Shown here one piece after another: positions 8,563 through 17,672 of a DNA stretch of 64,000 bases. Both the position numbers and the translations under genes were made by a program. Numbering within the stretch: the first letter of the stretch is position 1; each line of letters begins with the position of its first letter. The stretch comes from Rouxiella chamberiensis (lineage in GTDB: Bacteria > Pseudomonadota > Gammaproteobacteria > Enterobacterales > Enterobacteriaceae), in assembly GCF_026967475.1 (NCBI RefSeq), contig NZ_CP114058.1:2294001-2358000 (forward strand), given 5' to 3'. The notes under the pieces are model-generated. The model had not been told where the DNA came from. It searched no databases and saw only the letters and a program-made list of their open reading frames with translations.

Positions 8563-9329
8563 TCAATAGATAAGCGTTATTCCGTTGGCCTGACAGTGAT
8601 CCTGATACGCCTGCGGCGGCGCAGAATCGGTCACCAGATGGGTGAAGTCGTTGATTGGCCCAATCGCGGCCGGACGCGCCTGCTCGAATTTACTGTAGTC
8701 GGCAACCAAAATTTTCTGCCGCGAGCGCTGCATCGCCTGATGCTTCATTAATAATTCGTCGAAATTAAAACAGCTGACGCCATATTGCAGGCTGATCCCC
8801 GCCGCCGAAATAAACGCCTTGTCGGGCAGCGCATTCAGCAGCTCGTTGCTGCTTTGCCCAAACGGAATGAAAATATTATTGCTGGGCCGGTACATGCCGC
8901 CGCACATGATAACCTCGCAGTGCGGTTTGTCCTGCAACGCCAGAAACGTGTTGAGGGAGTAGCAGATAGCGCTGAACACACGTTCGTCGGGAATATGCTC
9001 AATGATATACGGCGTTGTGGTGCCGCAATCGAAAAAGACCAGGTCGTCGTCATCGATAAGCTGGGCGGCCAGTTTGCCGAGCCGATGCTTCTCCGCGATG
9101 TGACGGGTTTTCTGTTCACTGACAAAATAGTGCGTCGCCGGACTGTTTTTGGGGTCGATAACGATATAACCGCCCAGCAGGATAAGCGGGGAGTCGGCCC
9201 CGTTAAGGTCGCGCCGGACGGTCATTTCGGAGACCTCGAGCAGCACGGCCGCGTCCTTGAGATGGATCTTGTCGGTTTTTTCAGTGCCAGCAACAACCGT
9301 TGCAGCCGATCTTCGCGCTTGTTTTCCAT
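8563..9329 (-). CDS. deoR: Deoxyribose operon repressor DeoR, frameshifted near N-terminus
   Basis: Repressor of deoxynucleoside catabolism. The body matches E. coli DeoR closely: VSEMTVRRDLN (recognition helix), LLGGYIV, LVFFDCGTTTPYIIE (sugar-phosphate site), AICYSLNTFLALQDKPHC, CFNFDELLMKH. The N-terminus MENKREDRLQRLLLALKK is encoded from ATG 9329 in another frame. The two frames join if the T-run at 9276-9281 has seven bases instead of six (KKTDKIHLKDAAVLLEVSEMT), giving 255 residues against 252. It starts 12 bases after the stop of the phosphatase gene and is likely cotranscribed with it. Confidence 0.85.
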
Positions 9330-9341
9330 GTTTTTCCCGGC

Positions 9342-10181
9342 TTACTGAATCTGCACCAACGTCAACCAGCCGCCGAATACGGCACCGGTATCAATATAGA
9401 ACTGGTTGGCAAACTGCTGCTCTTTTTCAACCGGCGTATGGCCGAAATAGAACCGCTCGGCCCCTTCGATGTCCTGAACCTGCCCTTCACGGGATTTGCC
9501 AAGACGTTGACGGCTCCACATGGTTTCATGTGCGCTGAGCGGATTGCCGCTGATGTATCGCGGCGCAGGGTAGTCGGCATGCGCAACAATGGTCAGGCCG
9601 GTCGGTGTACTGACTTCAATGATATGCGGCAGTGCATCGACTTTTTTAAACAGTTCGCGGACGCGCAGTTCTTCTTCTACCGGAAGCTTGTAGAACCAGT
9701 CGCCCCCGTTGCTTAACCAGCGGCTGACGTGCTGACCTCGCAGCGCATCGAGTCCCATCTGCTCGTGATTGCCCTTCACACAGGCAAACCAGGGTTGTTC
9801 GAGTAGCTCGAGGCAACCCGGACTGTTTTCACCGCGATCGATAAGGTCGCCGACCGAAATAAGTAAATCCTGTTCTCTGGAAAATTGATGTGAATCCAGC
9901 AGCAGGTTGAGTTGTTTCAGGCAGCCGTGAATGTCGCCGACGACATAAATGTGGCGAAAACGGGTGCCATCGATTTTCTCGTAACGGGTCATATCAAACA
10001 TCGATTCATTCTGCTCGCTAAGTCGCACGCCCTCTTCGCCGCCCCCTCTTCGCGAAGGTGTGTGGCTCCGTTTCCCGCTCTGGCGGGTCTTGCGCCTTGA
10101 TCCATGACTCAAACGGTATGAAATCAGGAAAATAATCACCACCAGCACAAAAAGTACGGGGATTGCCATGAGAAAATCCAC
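9342..10181 (-). CDS. PPP-family serine/threonine phosphatase with N-terminal membrane anchor
   Basis: Metal-dependent phosphoesterase resembling E. coli PphA/PphB. All core motifs are visible: VVGDIHGC, SVGDLIDRG, VKGNHEQ, and the later histidines in VAHADYP and YFGHTPV. The catalytic region (about residues 66-279) equals a whole PrpA protein. In front lies an added segment of about 60 residues: a membrane helix (MAIPVLFVLVVIIFLISYRL) and a basic Arg/Ser/Gly-rich linker. The start is GTG 10181 because AGGAG lies five bases upstream. Soluble homologues begin at the equivalent of YEKIDGTRFRHIYVVGD. The anchor would put the phosphatase on the cytoplasmic face of the inner membrane. A translation restart at MFDMTRYEK is possible. 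Confidence 0.8.
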   Translation of the reverse strand: MDFLMAIPVLFVLVVIIFLISYRLSHGSRRKTRQSGKRSHTPSRRGGGEEGVRLSEQNESMFDMTRYEKIDGTRFRHIYVVGDIHGCLKQLNLLLDSHQFSREQDLLISVGDLIDRGENSPGCLELLEQPWFACVKGNHEQMGLDALRGQHVSRWLSNGGDWFYKLPVEEELRVRELFKKVDALPHIIEVSTPTGLTIVAHADYPAPRYISGNPLSAHETMWSRQRLGKSREGQVQDIEGAERFYFGHTPVEKEQQFANQFYIDTGAVFGGWLTLVQIQ

Positions 10182-10378
10182 TTCAACTCCTTAATTAAAT
10201 GACCCGCAGGGAAATCCACCCTCGGCAATATACGGCCCAACAGGAAGCTTAACCACGCCTCAAAACGACAAAAAGAGCTTAACAATCCAATCAGATCGGC
10301 TTTTGTACAATTAGCGCTAAGGGGTTGACCGCTTTTTGCGCTATACTCCGCGCTGGCCCAGATAAAACCGGAGGTTTT

Positions 10379-10651
10379 ATGAGCTCCACCGCTGTTCACA
10401 CTCCCGATGAGTGCCCTTTATGCCAAAGTACAATCAAGACCAAAACTTCACTTAACTTAACTGAAAAAGTGGTCAACGTAACCTGTACAACTTGCGGTCG
10501 TTACAGTATTTTCCGCAAAACCATGCAAGAGATCTCTGTTGACAGAAACAAGCGCGTTGCTCTGCAAACCTTTTTCTCCAGTCAACCGAATTACCATTTG
10601 CCCCTTTCTCTCAAGGCAATCAGTAATCCTGAACCCGCGGGTGATTTTTAA
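10379..10651 (+). CDS. Small zinc-ribbon-type protein, 90 residues
   Basis: The start is ATG 10379 behind GGAGG; upstream in-frame codons lack a ribosome site. CPLC (about residue 11) and CTTC (about residue 34) form a four-cysteine zinc-ribbon pattern, followed by a basic, helical stretch (GRYSIFRKTMQEISVDRNKR). It ends in a Pro-rich tail. No family recognised. A short GC hairpin with T-run follows the stop. It is divergent from the phosphatase/deoR pair. Confidence 0.6.
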   Translation: MSSTAVHTPDECPLCQSTIKTKTSLNLTEKVVNVTCTTCGRYSIFRKTMQEISVDRNKRVALQTFFSSQPNYHLPLSLKAISNPEPAGDF

Positions 10652-10661
10652 CCCTATAACC

Positions 10662-10680
10662 GCCCTTCGGGGCTGTTTTA
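10662..10680 (+). terminator. Short rho-independent terminator
   Basis: GCCC-TTCG-GGGC stem with UUCG-type loop followed by TGTTTTA, directly after the zinc-ribbon gene. The stem is short, so efficiency is uncertain. Confidence 0.5.
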
Positions 10681-10871
10681 TCTCTTCTGCACTGCGCCTT
10701 TCCCGTTCATGACCCGTGACCTCGCCTTGACAATATTGCGATCTGCCTCACACTTTTAACTGTGGGATCGCGACATTGGCCTTGATGATAAACGATGTCT
10801 GCGTTCAGAAAGCCTTCCTCGACAATAGGTTAACTCAAACTGCCCTGTCGTTGTAAATTAAGGAGCGCTCA

Positions 10872-11507
10872 ATGAAGAGGATCAACCGCCATCACGTCTC
10901 ACGACGAGACTTCTGCCAGCTTTTACTGCTTGCCTCGGCAATGCCCGTCACCGGGTATGCGAAAACGTCTTCCCTGCCCGCCGACACACCACCGCACGTC
11001 GACATTCGTGCCCTGCCGCTGGACAAACCGGTAGGCGGCGTTCCTAATGATAAGCTTCCTTTACTGATTTATCAGCAGGCTGCACCACAAAATACAGCGA
11101 ATACCGATGCCTATCTGGCCAATCTTTTTGCCCGCAACGGCTGGCCGGTTCAATGGCGCTATCAAATCTTCACGTTCACCCATTTTCACTCCAATACGCA
11201 TGAACTTCTGGGCGTCAGCAGTGGCATGGCGAAAGTGCAGCTTGGCGGCGAAAACGGCCCCATCACCCACCTGAAAAAAGGCGATGTCGTGCTCATCCCG
11301 GCGGGTGTGGGCCATAAGCAGCTGTCGGCCAGCGCCGATTTTCAGGTGTTGGGCGCCTATCCCAACGGGTTGAGTCCCGATTTGTATCATGACGACCCGT
11401 CGAAACTGCCCGAAGCCCGACAAAATATCGCGCGGATAGCCCTGCCGGACACCGATCCTGTTACCGGCCATCAGGGCGGTATTTTACAGCGCTGGCAGCC
11501 GAGCTGA
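10872..11507 (+). CDS. Tat-exported cupin protein (YjlB-like), copy 1
   Basis: A 211-residue protein with a twin-arginine signal (VSRRDFCQLLLLASAMPVTG) followed by a cupin domain with metal-ligand-type residues in THFHSNTHELLGV and VLIPAGVGHKQL. E. coli and Bacillus cupins of the YjlB group have the same HFHS...GVGH layout but lack the export signal. Export through Tat suggests folding around a metal before transport; this is inference. Ribosome site AAGGAGCG. A paralogue lies at 44803-45420 in this window (shared QWRY, FTFTHFHSNT, PAGVGHKQ, DPVTGH). The substrate is unknown. The 220 bases before it hold only the short hairpin at 10662. Confidence 0.75.
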   Translation: MKRINRHHVSRRDFCQLLLLASAMPVTGYAKTSSLPADTPPHVDIRALPLDKPVGGVPNDKLPLLIYQQAAPQNTANTDAYLANLFARNGWPVQWRYQIFTFTHFHSNTHELLGVSSGMAKVQLGGENGPITHLKKGDVVLIPAGVGHKQLSASADFQVLGAYPNGLSPDLYHDDPSKLPEARQNIARIALPDTDPVTGHQGGILQRWQPS

Positions 11508-11575
11508 TTTCATAAAGGGCAGCAATACGCCCTGCGATCGCCAAGCCCTAACTCAAATTATTCCTCCCCGTCGCT

Positions 11576-11596
11576 TAAACTTTATTTTAAAGTTTA
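11576..11596. promoter_or_regulatory. Perfect palindrome, candidate operator
   Basis: TAAACTTTA-TTT-TAAAGTTTA, a 9-base perfect inverted repeat with three-base spacer in the gap between the cupin and MFS genes. There is no T-run typical of a terminator, and AT-only composition fits a regulator site. Confidence 0.35.
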
Positions 11597-11789
11597 TCGG
11601 ATGAGTTTTGTTTTAAAATCTGCAATTTGCGGCGGGCAGCAACGCCGCAGCCTAAAAGCGTTTTATCCTATCAGTCTTTTAAAAACAGCTAATTACACTA
11701 TTTTTTTACATCTTGAAATCTTATTCCGAATTTAAATCCGGTGATAAAAACTTAGCATGATTATGTTTTTTCAACGGGTAATGGTCATT

Positions 11790-13208
11790 ATGGAATTTGC
11801 ACATTCATCGTCTTTATCGAATCAGCCGGGTGCCATGACGGCACCTGAACTGATCACCAGAATAGACGCCCTGCCCTCATCACCGGGACTGTGGCGCTTT
11901 ATAATATTATTGGCAATTGGTGGTTTTTTTGAACTCTATGATCTGTTTCAAACGGCGTATATCAGTCCCGGACTGATTGCCGAGGGGATTTTCCACACGG
12001 GCAGTCAAGGCGTCTTCGGTATCTCGGATCAGGCCGCCTTCGCCTCTTCCACCTTTCTCGGCCTGTTCGTCGGCACCAGCCTGCTCAGTCCGCTCGCCGA
12101 CAAGTTCGGGCGTCGCCTGACCTTTATGTTCGCGCTGCTGTGGTACAGCTTCTTTACGCTGCTTATCGTCTTTCAGAATCAGGCGGAGTGGATTATTCTT
12201 CTGCGCTTTCTGGTGGGCGTTGGCCTTGGCATCGAGCTTGTCACCATCGACACCTATCTGGTGGAAATGGTGCCGACACGGCTGCGCAGCAGGGCATTCG
12301 CCTTCTCCTTCTTTATTCAGTTCCTGTCGGTGCCTGCCGTCGCGCTTATCTCGTGGTGGTTCGTGCCTCATACCTGGTTTGGTTTGACCGGTTGGCGCTA
12401 CGTGTTGCTGGTCAGCGTCGTGTTTTCGCTGTTTATCTGGGTCGTGCGCAAGAAATTGCCGGAGTCTCCGCGCTGGCTTATGCAGCACGGGCAGCCGGAA
12501 AAGGCGCAGCAGGTTCTCGAAGAGCTGGAAAAACAGTGTGGCGTCGGCAAGGTCGAACGGCTTGACCATCTGGTCACGCTACAGGATGAACACCAGTTTG
12601 AACGCCGCGGGCGCTTCAAGGAGATCTGGACGCCGCAGTTCCGTTCACGCACGATTATGCTGATGATTTTCAATATCTTTCAGGCAATCGGTTTCTTCGG
12701 CTTCGGCAACTGGCTTCCGGCGCTGCTCGCCGGTCAGGGCAGCAGTTTTACGCACAGCCTCTCCTACTCGATTATTATCACCCTCGGCTTTCCGATTGGC
12801 TGTCTGGTGTCGGTGCTGTATGCCGACAAGTTCGAGATCAAGTGGCAGGTGGTGGCAGGCGCGCTGGGCGTGGTGATTTTCGGCGCGCTTTTCGGCTTCC
12901 AGCGCAGTCCGCTCGGCATGATCCTCTGCGGCTTCATGGTGAGTTACTGCAATGCGTGGATGACTTACAGCTTCCACTCTTACCAGACAGAGATCTTCCC
13001 GACGCGCATTCGTGTGACCGCAGTCGGTTTCTGCTACTCGTTTAGCCGACTGTCGACGGTATTTAGCAGCATTATCATCGGTCTGTTCCTGGAATACACC
13101 GGCAATATCGGCGTGCTGGCCTTTATCGTGGCGAGTATGGCGATGGTGGTACTGGTGATTTCCCTGCTCGGGCCTAAAACCAAAGATATCGAGCTGGAAA
13201 ATATCTGA
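11790..13208 (+). CDS. MFS transporter, sugar-porter/aromatic-acid type
   Basis: Twelve-helix inner-membrane symporter of about 472 residues. Family signatures are visible: FFELYDLFQT in helix 1, LADKFGRRLTF (A-motif between helices 2 and 3), VPTRLRSRAFAFSFF, and PESPRWLMQHGQPEKA in the central loop, then FPTRIRVTAVGFCYSF in the second half. These point to the sugar porter or metabolite:H+ symporter group (NiaP/YaaU-like), but the substrate cannot be told. The start is uncertain: ATG 11790 is used, ATG 11757 lies in frame upstream, and neither has a strong ribosome site. A palindrome at 11576 may be its operator. Confidence 0.75.
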   Translation: MEFAHSSSLSNQPGAMTAPELITRIDALPSSPGLWRFIILLAIGGFFELYDLFQTAYISPGLIAEGIFHTGSQGVFGISDQAAFASSTFLGLFVGTSLLSPLADKFGRRLTFMFALLWYSFFTLLIVFQNQAEWIILLRFLVGVGLGIELVTIDTYLVEMVPTRLRSRAFAFSFFIQFLSVPAVALISWWFVPHTWFGLTGWRYVLLVSVVFSLFIWVVRKKLPESPRWLMQHGQPEKAQQVLEELEKQCGVGKVERLDHLVTLQDEHQFERRGRFKEIWTPQFRSRTIMLMIFNIFQAIGFFGFGNWLPALLAGQGSSFTHSLSYSIIITLGFPIGCLVSVLYADKFEIKWQVVAGALGVVIFGALFGFQRSPLGMILCGFMVSYCNAWMTYSFHSYQTEIFPTRIRVTAVGFCYSFSRLSTVFSSIIIGLFLEYTGNIGVLAFIVASMAMVVLVISLLGPKTKDIELENI

Positions 13209-13216
13209 TGCAAGAC

Positions 13217-13250
13217 GCCGCTGCGGGCTCCTTCCTCGGCCCGCAGCGGC
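13217..13250. terminator. Intergenic hairpin between convergent genes
   Basis: GCCGCTGCGGGC ... GCCCGCAGCGGC forms a strong 11-12 bp stem between the MFS gene and the convergent FUSC gene. No clear T-run follows on either side, so termination by both RNA polymerases may be imperfect. Confidence 0.55.
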
Positions 13251-13260
13251 TATCAGTCTG

Positions 13261-15305
13261 TCAAACGGTCGGCCATCGCTCGTGCGAATACAGCCACATG
13301 CGGATATTAAACAGATAAAACAGGGGCATAAACAGGTGCATGTCCGAGCGACAGACCAGCTCGACCTGCAACAGCAACTGGTTCAGCTCATGCAGCAGTG
13401 ACGCCGGCGGCGCGGCATAAATGTTCTTGAGCCGCTGTTTGATGTAGTTATTGATTTCAAACAGCAGCGCATCCGTGTCGATATGGTTACTTCTCAGCAA
13501 CGCCTCGTGTCTGGCATAGAAATCAAACACGCTGACGCCCAGCCAAATCTCCGTAATCAGATTACCGCCCAGCGCGACGTTCGGGATGGGATCTATCTTG
13601 ATTCGCGGCAAAATGATATTGACCTTGTCGAGCATTCCCGCGACGTACTGCTGTCGTCCCAGCAAGGAAGATTTGTTCATCTTGACAGCCTGGGTAAATT
13701 GCAGCAGATCCTTGATACCCCGGCGCAGTACACGTTTGGCAGTCCACGAAGGCCGCTTGTTGCGGATAATCGCCGTCACCAGCACGGCAATCATAATCCC
13801 GACCACGGTAGAAATGGCCGAGTTGAGGATAGACAACGGATCGGGGCGGAAATCGTGGCTCATGCCCATGAAACTCGGGATCTGCGTCGCGATAATCAGG
13901 CCGAAGATATTGCTCGCCGGATTGGCAATCACGATACCCAGCGCGATAAGTCCGGGTGCCAGACAAATGATCAGCGCCTCGAAACTGGTGGTCAGCGGGA
14001 TAAGGATCACGGTGTAAATCAGGCTGGCGGCGATGGCTATCACCACGGCCTTGAGAAACACCTGCAGGGAGGCAATCGGGCTGTCATGGGCCGCAAAAAA
14101 GGAACAGGCGATGGCGGCCATCACGGGCGCGGTTCCGCCGTGTTTCCAGCCGCTGCCAATCCAGAACAGACAGCAGAGCATCGTTACAATGAAAATCGTC
14201 AGCGATGACAGGAAGATAAGCCCTTTATCGGCGTGTTTTTCAAACAGGGTAAACTTGGCGGGTTTTCTTTCATCGCTAAAGGCGCTGACTTTCTCTTTCA
14301 CACCAAGATAGGCATGGGCAATGCGGATGAAGTTTTGCAACCGCTCGACCAGACCGGTCAGCAGCAGCCCCTCTTCGGCCGTCATTTCGCCGCTGAGGTA
14401 ATGCGCCTTGATACGTTCCTGCGAGGCGACCATTTCATCCACCAGCACTGCGATATCGCCAAACTGTTCGGGATTGTGCAGCCAAACCAGAAAATGGCTG
14501 AAGGTTTCGGCGATAAAATCCGGAAAGGTGACGCCGTGTTCGCCGAGCAGAATTAGCCGTTTTTCAATCGCGGTCAGGGTCGGGATAAGATAGGAAAGAT
14601 GCTGGTACTGAACGGTCACCATGCGGATAAGCGCGCGCGCCGAGTCACCTTCATAGACGCAGTGGGTGATAAGCGCCTCGACGCTGACCGGATAATTGGC
14701 CATCTGAATCAGAATATGTTCGTGCTCCAGCGACTTTTCCTTCGACACTCGCGTGACCATTTCCGCGCAGAGTTTTTTGCGCTCTCAAACCAGTTATTGA
14801 CGCTGCTTTCCAAAAGCGTGCTCATTTTTACCGGAAAGATGATCATGTGGATCAAGGTACTGCACACAATCGCCACTGCAATCTCTTCAATACGGGAAAT
14901 CACCGTGTAGGTAATATCCAGCGGCGAGTTAACGTCGGCAAAGCCCATAATCGCCGCACTGTAACCGGCCAGCATGAAAACGTAGCTTTTCGGCGTGCGG
15001 TCGTGCAGCGAAAGATAGAGACAGAAGGCTATCCATAACGACACGCAGAAGCTGAACAACAGCGGATACAGCACCGTAATGGGGTAAATAAAGAAAATGA
15101 AGGCGCCGCCGAGCAGGGTTCCCATCAGTCGGAATACGGATTTTGACAGCGTCGAGGCGGAATAGAGCTGAGAGATAATAAATACGGATGTCAGCGACCA
15201 GGCGGGTTTATCCAGATTAAGTTTTAGAGCGATATATAAGGCCAGAAATGCAGCGATACAGGTTTTTACCGAGAACAAAAAAGCATTTTTTGTTAGCCAC
15301 TTCAT
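13261..15305 (-). CDS. AaeB/FUSC-family aromatic acid exporter, copy 1, frameshifted
   Basis: Inner-membrane exporter related to AaeB, which exports p-hydroxybenzoate with an AaeA adaptor. The N-terminal part (15305 to about 14780) has the first membrane bundle (FLFSVKTCIAAFLALYIALK..., KPAWSLTSVFIISQLYSAST). The remainder in the next frame has the large cytoplasmic part and the second bundle (LIFLSSLTIFIVTMLCCLFW). The frames meet at the T-run 14773-14778; seven bases instead of six give 681 residues, colinear with copy 2 (684 residues) just upstream. The C-terminus ends FNIRMWLYSHERWPTV. No AaeA/AaeX partner or AaeR regulator lies nearby. Confidence 0.8.
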
Positions 15306-15410
15306 TTTCTAATTAAACAAATCACGTAGATTTTAAAGCATTATTTTATACCCCTACGAAAAGGGTTATCCGGATTTGTTTGTAACAAAGATGTTCGCAA
15401 TTATGTCCAA

Positions 15411-15440
15411 ATAAAACAAAAAGTCACCGCGAGGTGACTT
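15411..15440 (-). terminator. Rho-independent terminator of FUSC copy 2
   Basis: Perfect stem AAGTCACC-GCGA-GGTGACTT. On the minus strand it is followed by a T-rich run (TTTTTGTTTTAT). It lies 17 bases after the stop of the 15458-17512 gene. Confidence 0.85.
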
Positions 15441-15457
15441 GATGTAGAGAGTCGGTA

Positions 15458-17512
15458 TCAAAAGGCTTCAACGGCAGGCCATCTCTGCGTCGGGTAAAGC
15501 GCCATACGGATGTTGAACAGGTAAAACAGCGGCGCAAAAAGCTGCATATCGACGCGACACAGGGATTCGGTGCGCAGCAGAAGAGCGTCGAGTTCATCCA
15601 GCAAACTTTGCGGCGGTGCCATATAGATATTCTTCAGCCGCTGCTTGAAGTAGCGGGTGATTTCAGTCATCAGCGCGTCGCTCTCAAGGCGCTTGTCTTT
15701 TAGAATCTCGTGATGGCGCGCGTAAAAATCATAGCAGTTTACGCCGAGCCAGATTTCGGTGATGAGATTGCCGCCGAGCGCAACGCCGGGCGTGGGATCT
15801 ACGGTATTACGCGGCAGAATAATGTTGATTTTATCTATCATGCTGGCGACATATTGCTGGCGCGCCAGCAGCGAGGAGGCGTTCATGCGGATTTCGCCGG
15901 TGAACTGCAACAACTCCTTGATACCGCGACGCAGCACGCGCCGCGCCGTCCAGGCGGGCCGTTTGTTGCGAATAAGCGAGGTGAGCACTACGGCCATGAC
16001 GATGCCCACTACCGTCGAGATCGAAGCATTGATGATAGACAGCAAGTCCGGGTCGAGATCATGGGTCATGCCGATAAAGCCGGGGATTTGCGTGGCGATG
16101 ATAAGGCCGATGAAGTTGGTCGACGGGTTGGCGATAACCAGCCCCAGCGCCAGCAGACCGGGAGCCAGCACGATGATTAGCGACTCGAAGGTGACGGTAA
16201 GCGGAATAAACACGCCGACGTAGATAAAACTGATGGCAATGGCCACCAGCACGCCTTTGAGAAACACTTTCATCGAGGCCACGGGACTGTCGAGCGAGGC
16301 GAAAAACGAGCATACAACCGCGCCCATCATCGGCGCGGTCGAGCCGTCCTTCCAGCCGGTGCCAATCCAGAACAGGCAGCCGAGCATGGTGGCGGCAAAG
16401 GCGGTAAAGCAGGACAGCAGAATCAGCCCGCGATCGCGGTGTTTGCGAATCAGTTTGACCTTGCCCCGTTTCTTCTCGGGACTCAACGAACTGACGCGCT
16501 CTTTCGCGCCCATATAAGAGTCGGAAAGCCGAATGAAATTGAGCAGGCGTTCCAGCAGGCCCATCAGCAACAGTCCCTCTTCCACACTCATTTCACCGCT
16601 GGCATAACGGGTTTTGATCAGCTCCTGCGAGGCGGTCAGGTCATCCTGAATAGCCTGCGCATTGCCGCTCTGCTCGGGGCTGTTCAGCCAGGCAAGGAAA
16701 TGGGCAAAGGACTCGGCCACGAAATCGGGGAAGTGGATCCCCTGCTCCGCCAGCAGGCTCAGGCGTTTTTCAATCGCCGTCAAGGTCGGGATCAGATACG
16801 AAAGGTGCTGGTACTGCGCGCTGACCAGTCGAATCAGCTTGCGGGCGGAGTCGCCTTCGTACACGCAGTGGGTGATCAGCGCTTCCACGTTGATGGGATA
16901 ACTGGCCATCTGCACCAGAATCTGATCGCGTTCGGGCGAGCTCTCTTTGGACTCGACGGTCAGCAGTTCGTTGCAGAGTTTTTTGGCACTGTCGTACCAG
17001 TTGCTGACGCTGTTTTCGAGCAGATTGCGCATCCTGACCGGAAAAATCAGCATATGGATAAGGCTACTGCAAATGATAGCCACCGTTATCTCTTCAATAC
17101 GCGAAATCACGGTGTAGGTGATGCCAAGCGGCGTAGTGACATCGGCAAAGCCCATGATGGCGGCGCTGTAACCGGCGAGCATGAAGATATAACTTTTCGG
17201 GGTGCGATCCTGGAGCGAGAGAAAAAGACAGCAGGCAACCCACAGCGAGACGGAAAGGCTGAACAATAAAGGATGCGTGACGGTGATGGGATAGATAAGG
17301 AAGATAAATCCGCCGCCCAACACGGTGCCAAGGAAGCGAAACAGCGCTTTTGACAGGGTCGAGGCCGAATAGAGTTGAGAAATGACGTATACCGACACCA
17401 TCGCCCAGGCGGGCTTGTCGAGGTTCAGTTTCAACGCGATATAGAGCGCCAGAAAGGCTGCAATGCAGGTCTTGACGGCAAATAACAGCGCATTCTTGTT
17501 TAACCATTTCAT
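15458..17512 (-). CDS. AaeB/FUSC-family aromatic acid exporter, copy 2 (intact)
   Basis: A 684-residue intact member of the same family as the adjoining gene. It has four to six N-terminal helices beginning MKWLNKNALLFAVKTCIAA, the motif KPAWAMVSVYVISQLYSAST, the RTPKSYIFMLAGYSAAIMGFAD loop, a long cytoplasmic domain and a second helical bundle. The start is ATG 17512, matching copy 1, although an in-frame codon seven residues earlier exists. The two genes are tandem, separated by 152 bases with a terminator, and so are separately transcribed. They probably arose by duplication, then diverged. Confidence 0.85.
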   Translation of the reverse strand: MKWLNKNALLFAVKTCIAAFLALYIALKLNLDKPAWAMVSVYVISQLYSASTLSKALFRFLGTVLGGGFIFLIYPITVTHPLLFSLSVSLWVACCLFLSLQDRTPKSYIFMLAGYSAAIMGFADVTTPLGITYTVISRIEEITVAIICSSLIHMLIFPVRMRNLLENSVSNWYDSAKKLCNELLTVESKESSPERDQILVQMASYPINVEALITHCVYEGDSARKLIRLVSAQYQHLSYLIPTLTAIEKRLSLLAEQGIHFPDFVAESFAHFLAWLNSPEQSGNAQAIQDDLTASQELIKTRYASGEMSVEEGLLLMGLLERLLNFIRLSDSYMGAKERVSSLSPEKKRGKVKLIRKHRDRGLILLSCFTAFAATMLGCLFWIGTGWKDGSTAPMMGAVVCSFFASLDSPVASMKVFLKGVLVAIAISFIYVGVFIPLTVTFESLIIVLAPGLLALGLVIANPSTNFIGLIIATQIPGFIGMTHDLDPDLLSIINASISTVVGIVMAVVLTSLIRNKRPAWTARRVLRRGIKELLQFTGEIRMNASSLLARQQYVASMIDKINIILPRNTVDPTPGVALGGNLITEIWLGVNCYDFYARHHEILKDKRLESDALMTEITRYFKQRLKNIYMAPPQSLLDELDALLLRTESLCRVDMQLFAPLFYLFNIRMALYPTQRWPAVEAF

Positions 17513-17623
17513 TATGGAATTAATAGCTCGCAAAGCGTTAAACCGTCATTTTATACCGGTCGGCATAAAAGTGCTGCTGAATGCGAATGTTAACTTTGTA
17601 ACAAAATCCTCACAAATAAAAAA

Positions 17624-17659
17624 GCGGGGATCCCCGCCTTGAAGGCCGAGGATCCCCGC
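17624..17659 (-). terminator. Terminator of the phage-derived late operon
   Basis: GCGGGGATCC ... GGATCCCCGC long stem enclosing a second small hairpin. On the minus strand a TTTTTT run follows. It lies 13 bases after the stop of the spike gene. Confidence 0.75.
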
Positions 17660-17672
17660 GTATTATCGCCGA

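Noticed and set aside
13261..15305. Treating the first AaeB-like gene as two separate proteins
   Set aside because: The two frames are colinear with the intact neighbour over the whole length and join at a homopolymer.
16439..17269. A 276-codon plus-strand frame inside the second AaeB-like gene
   Set aside because: Antisense shadow of a conserved membrane protein gene.
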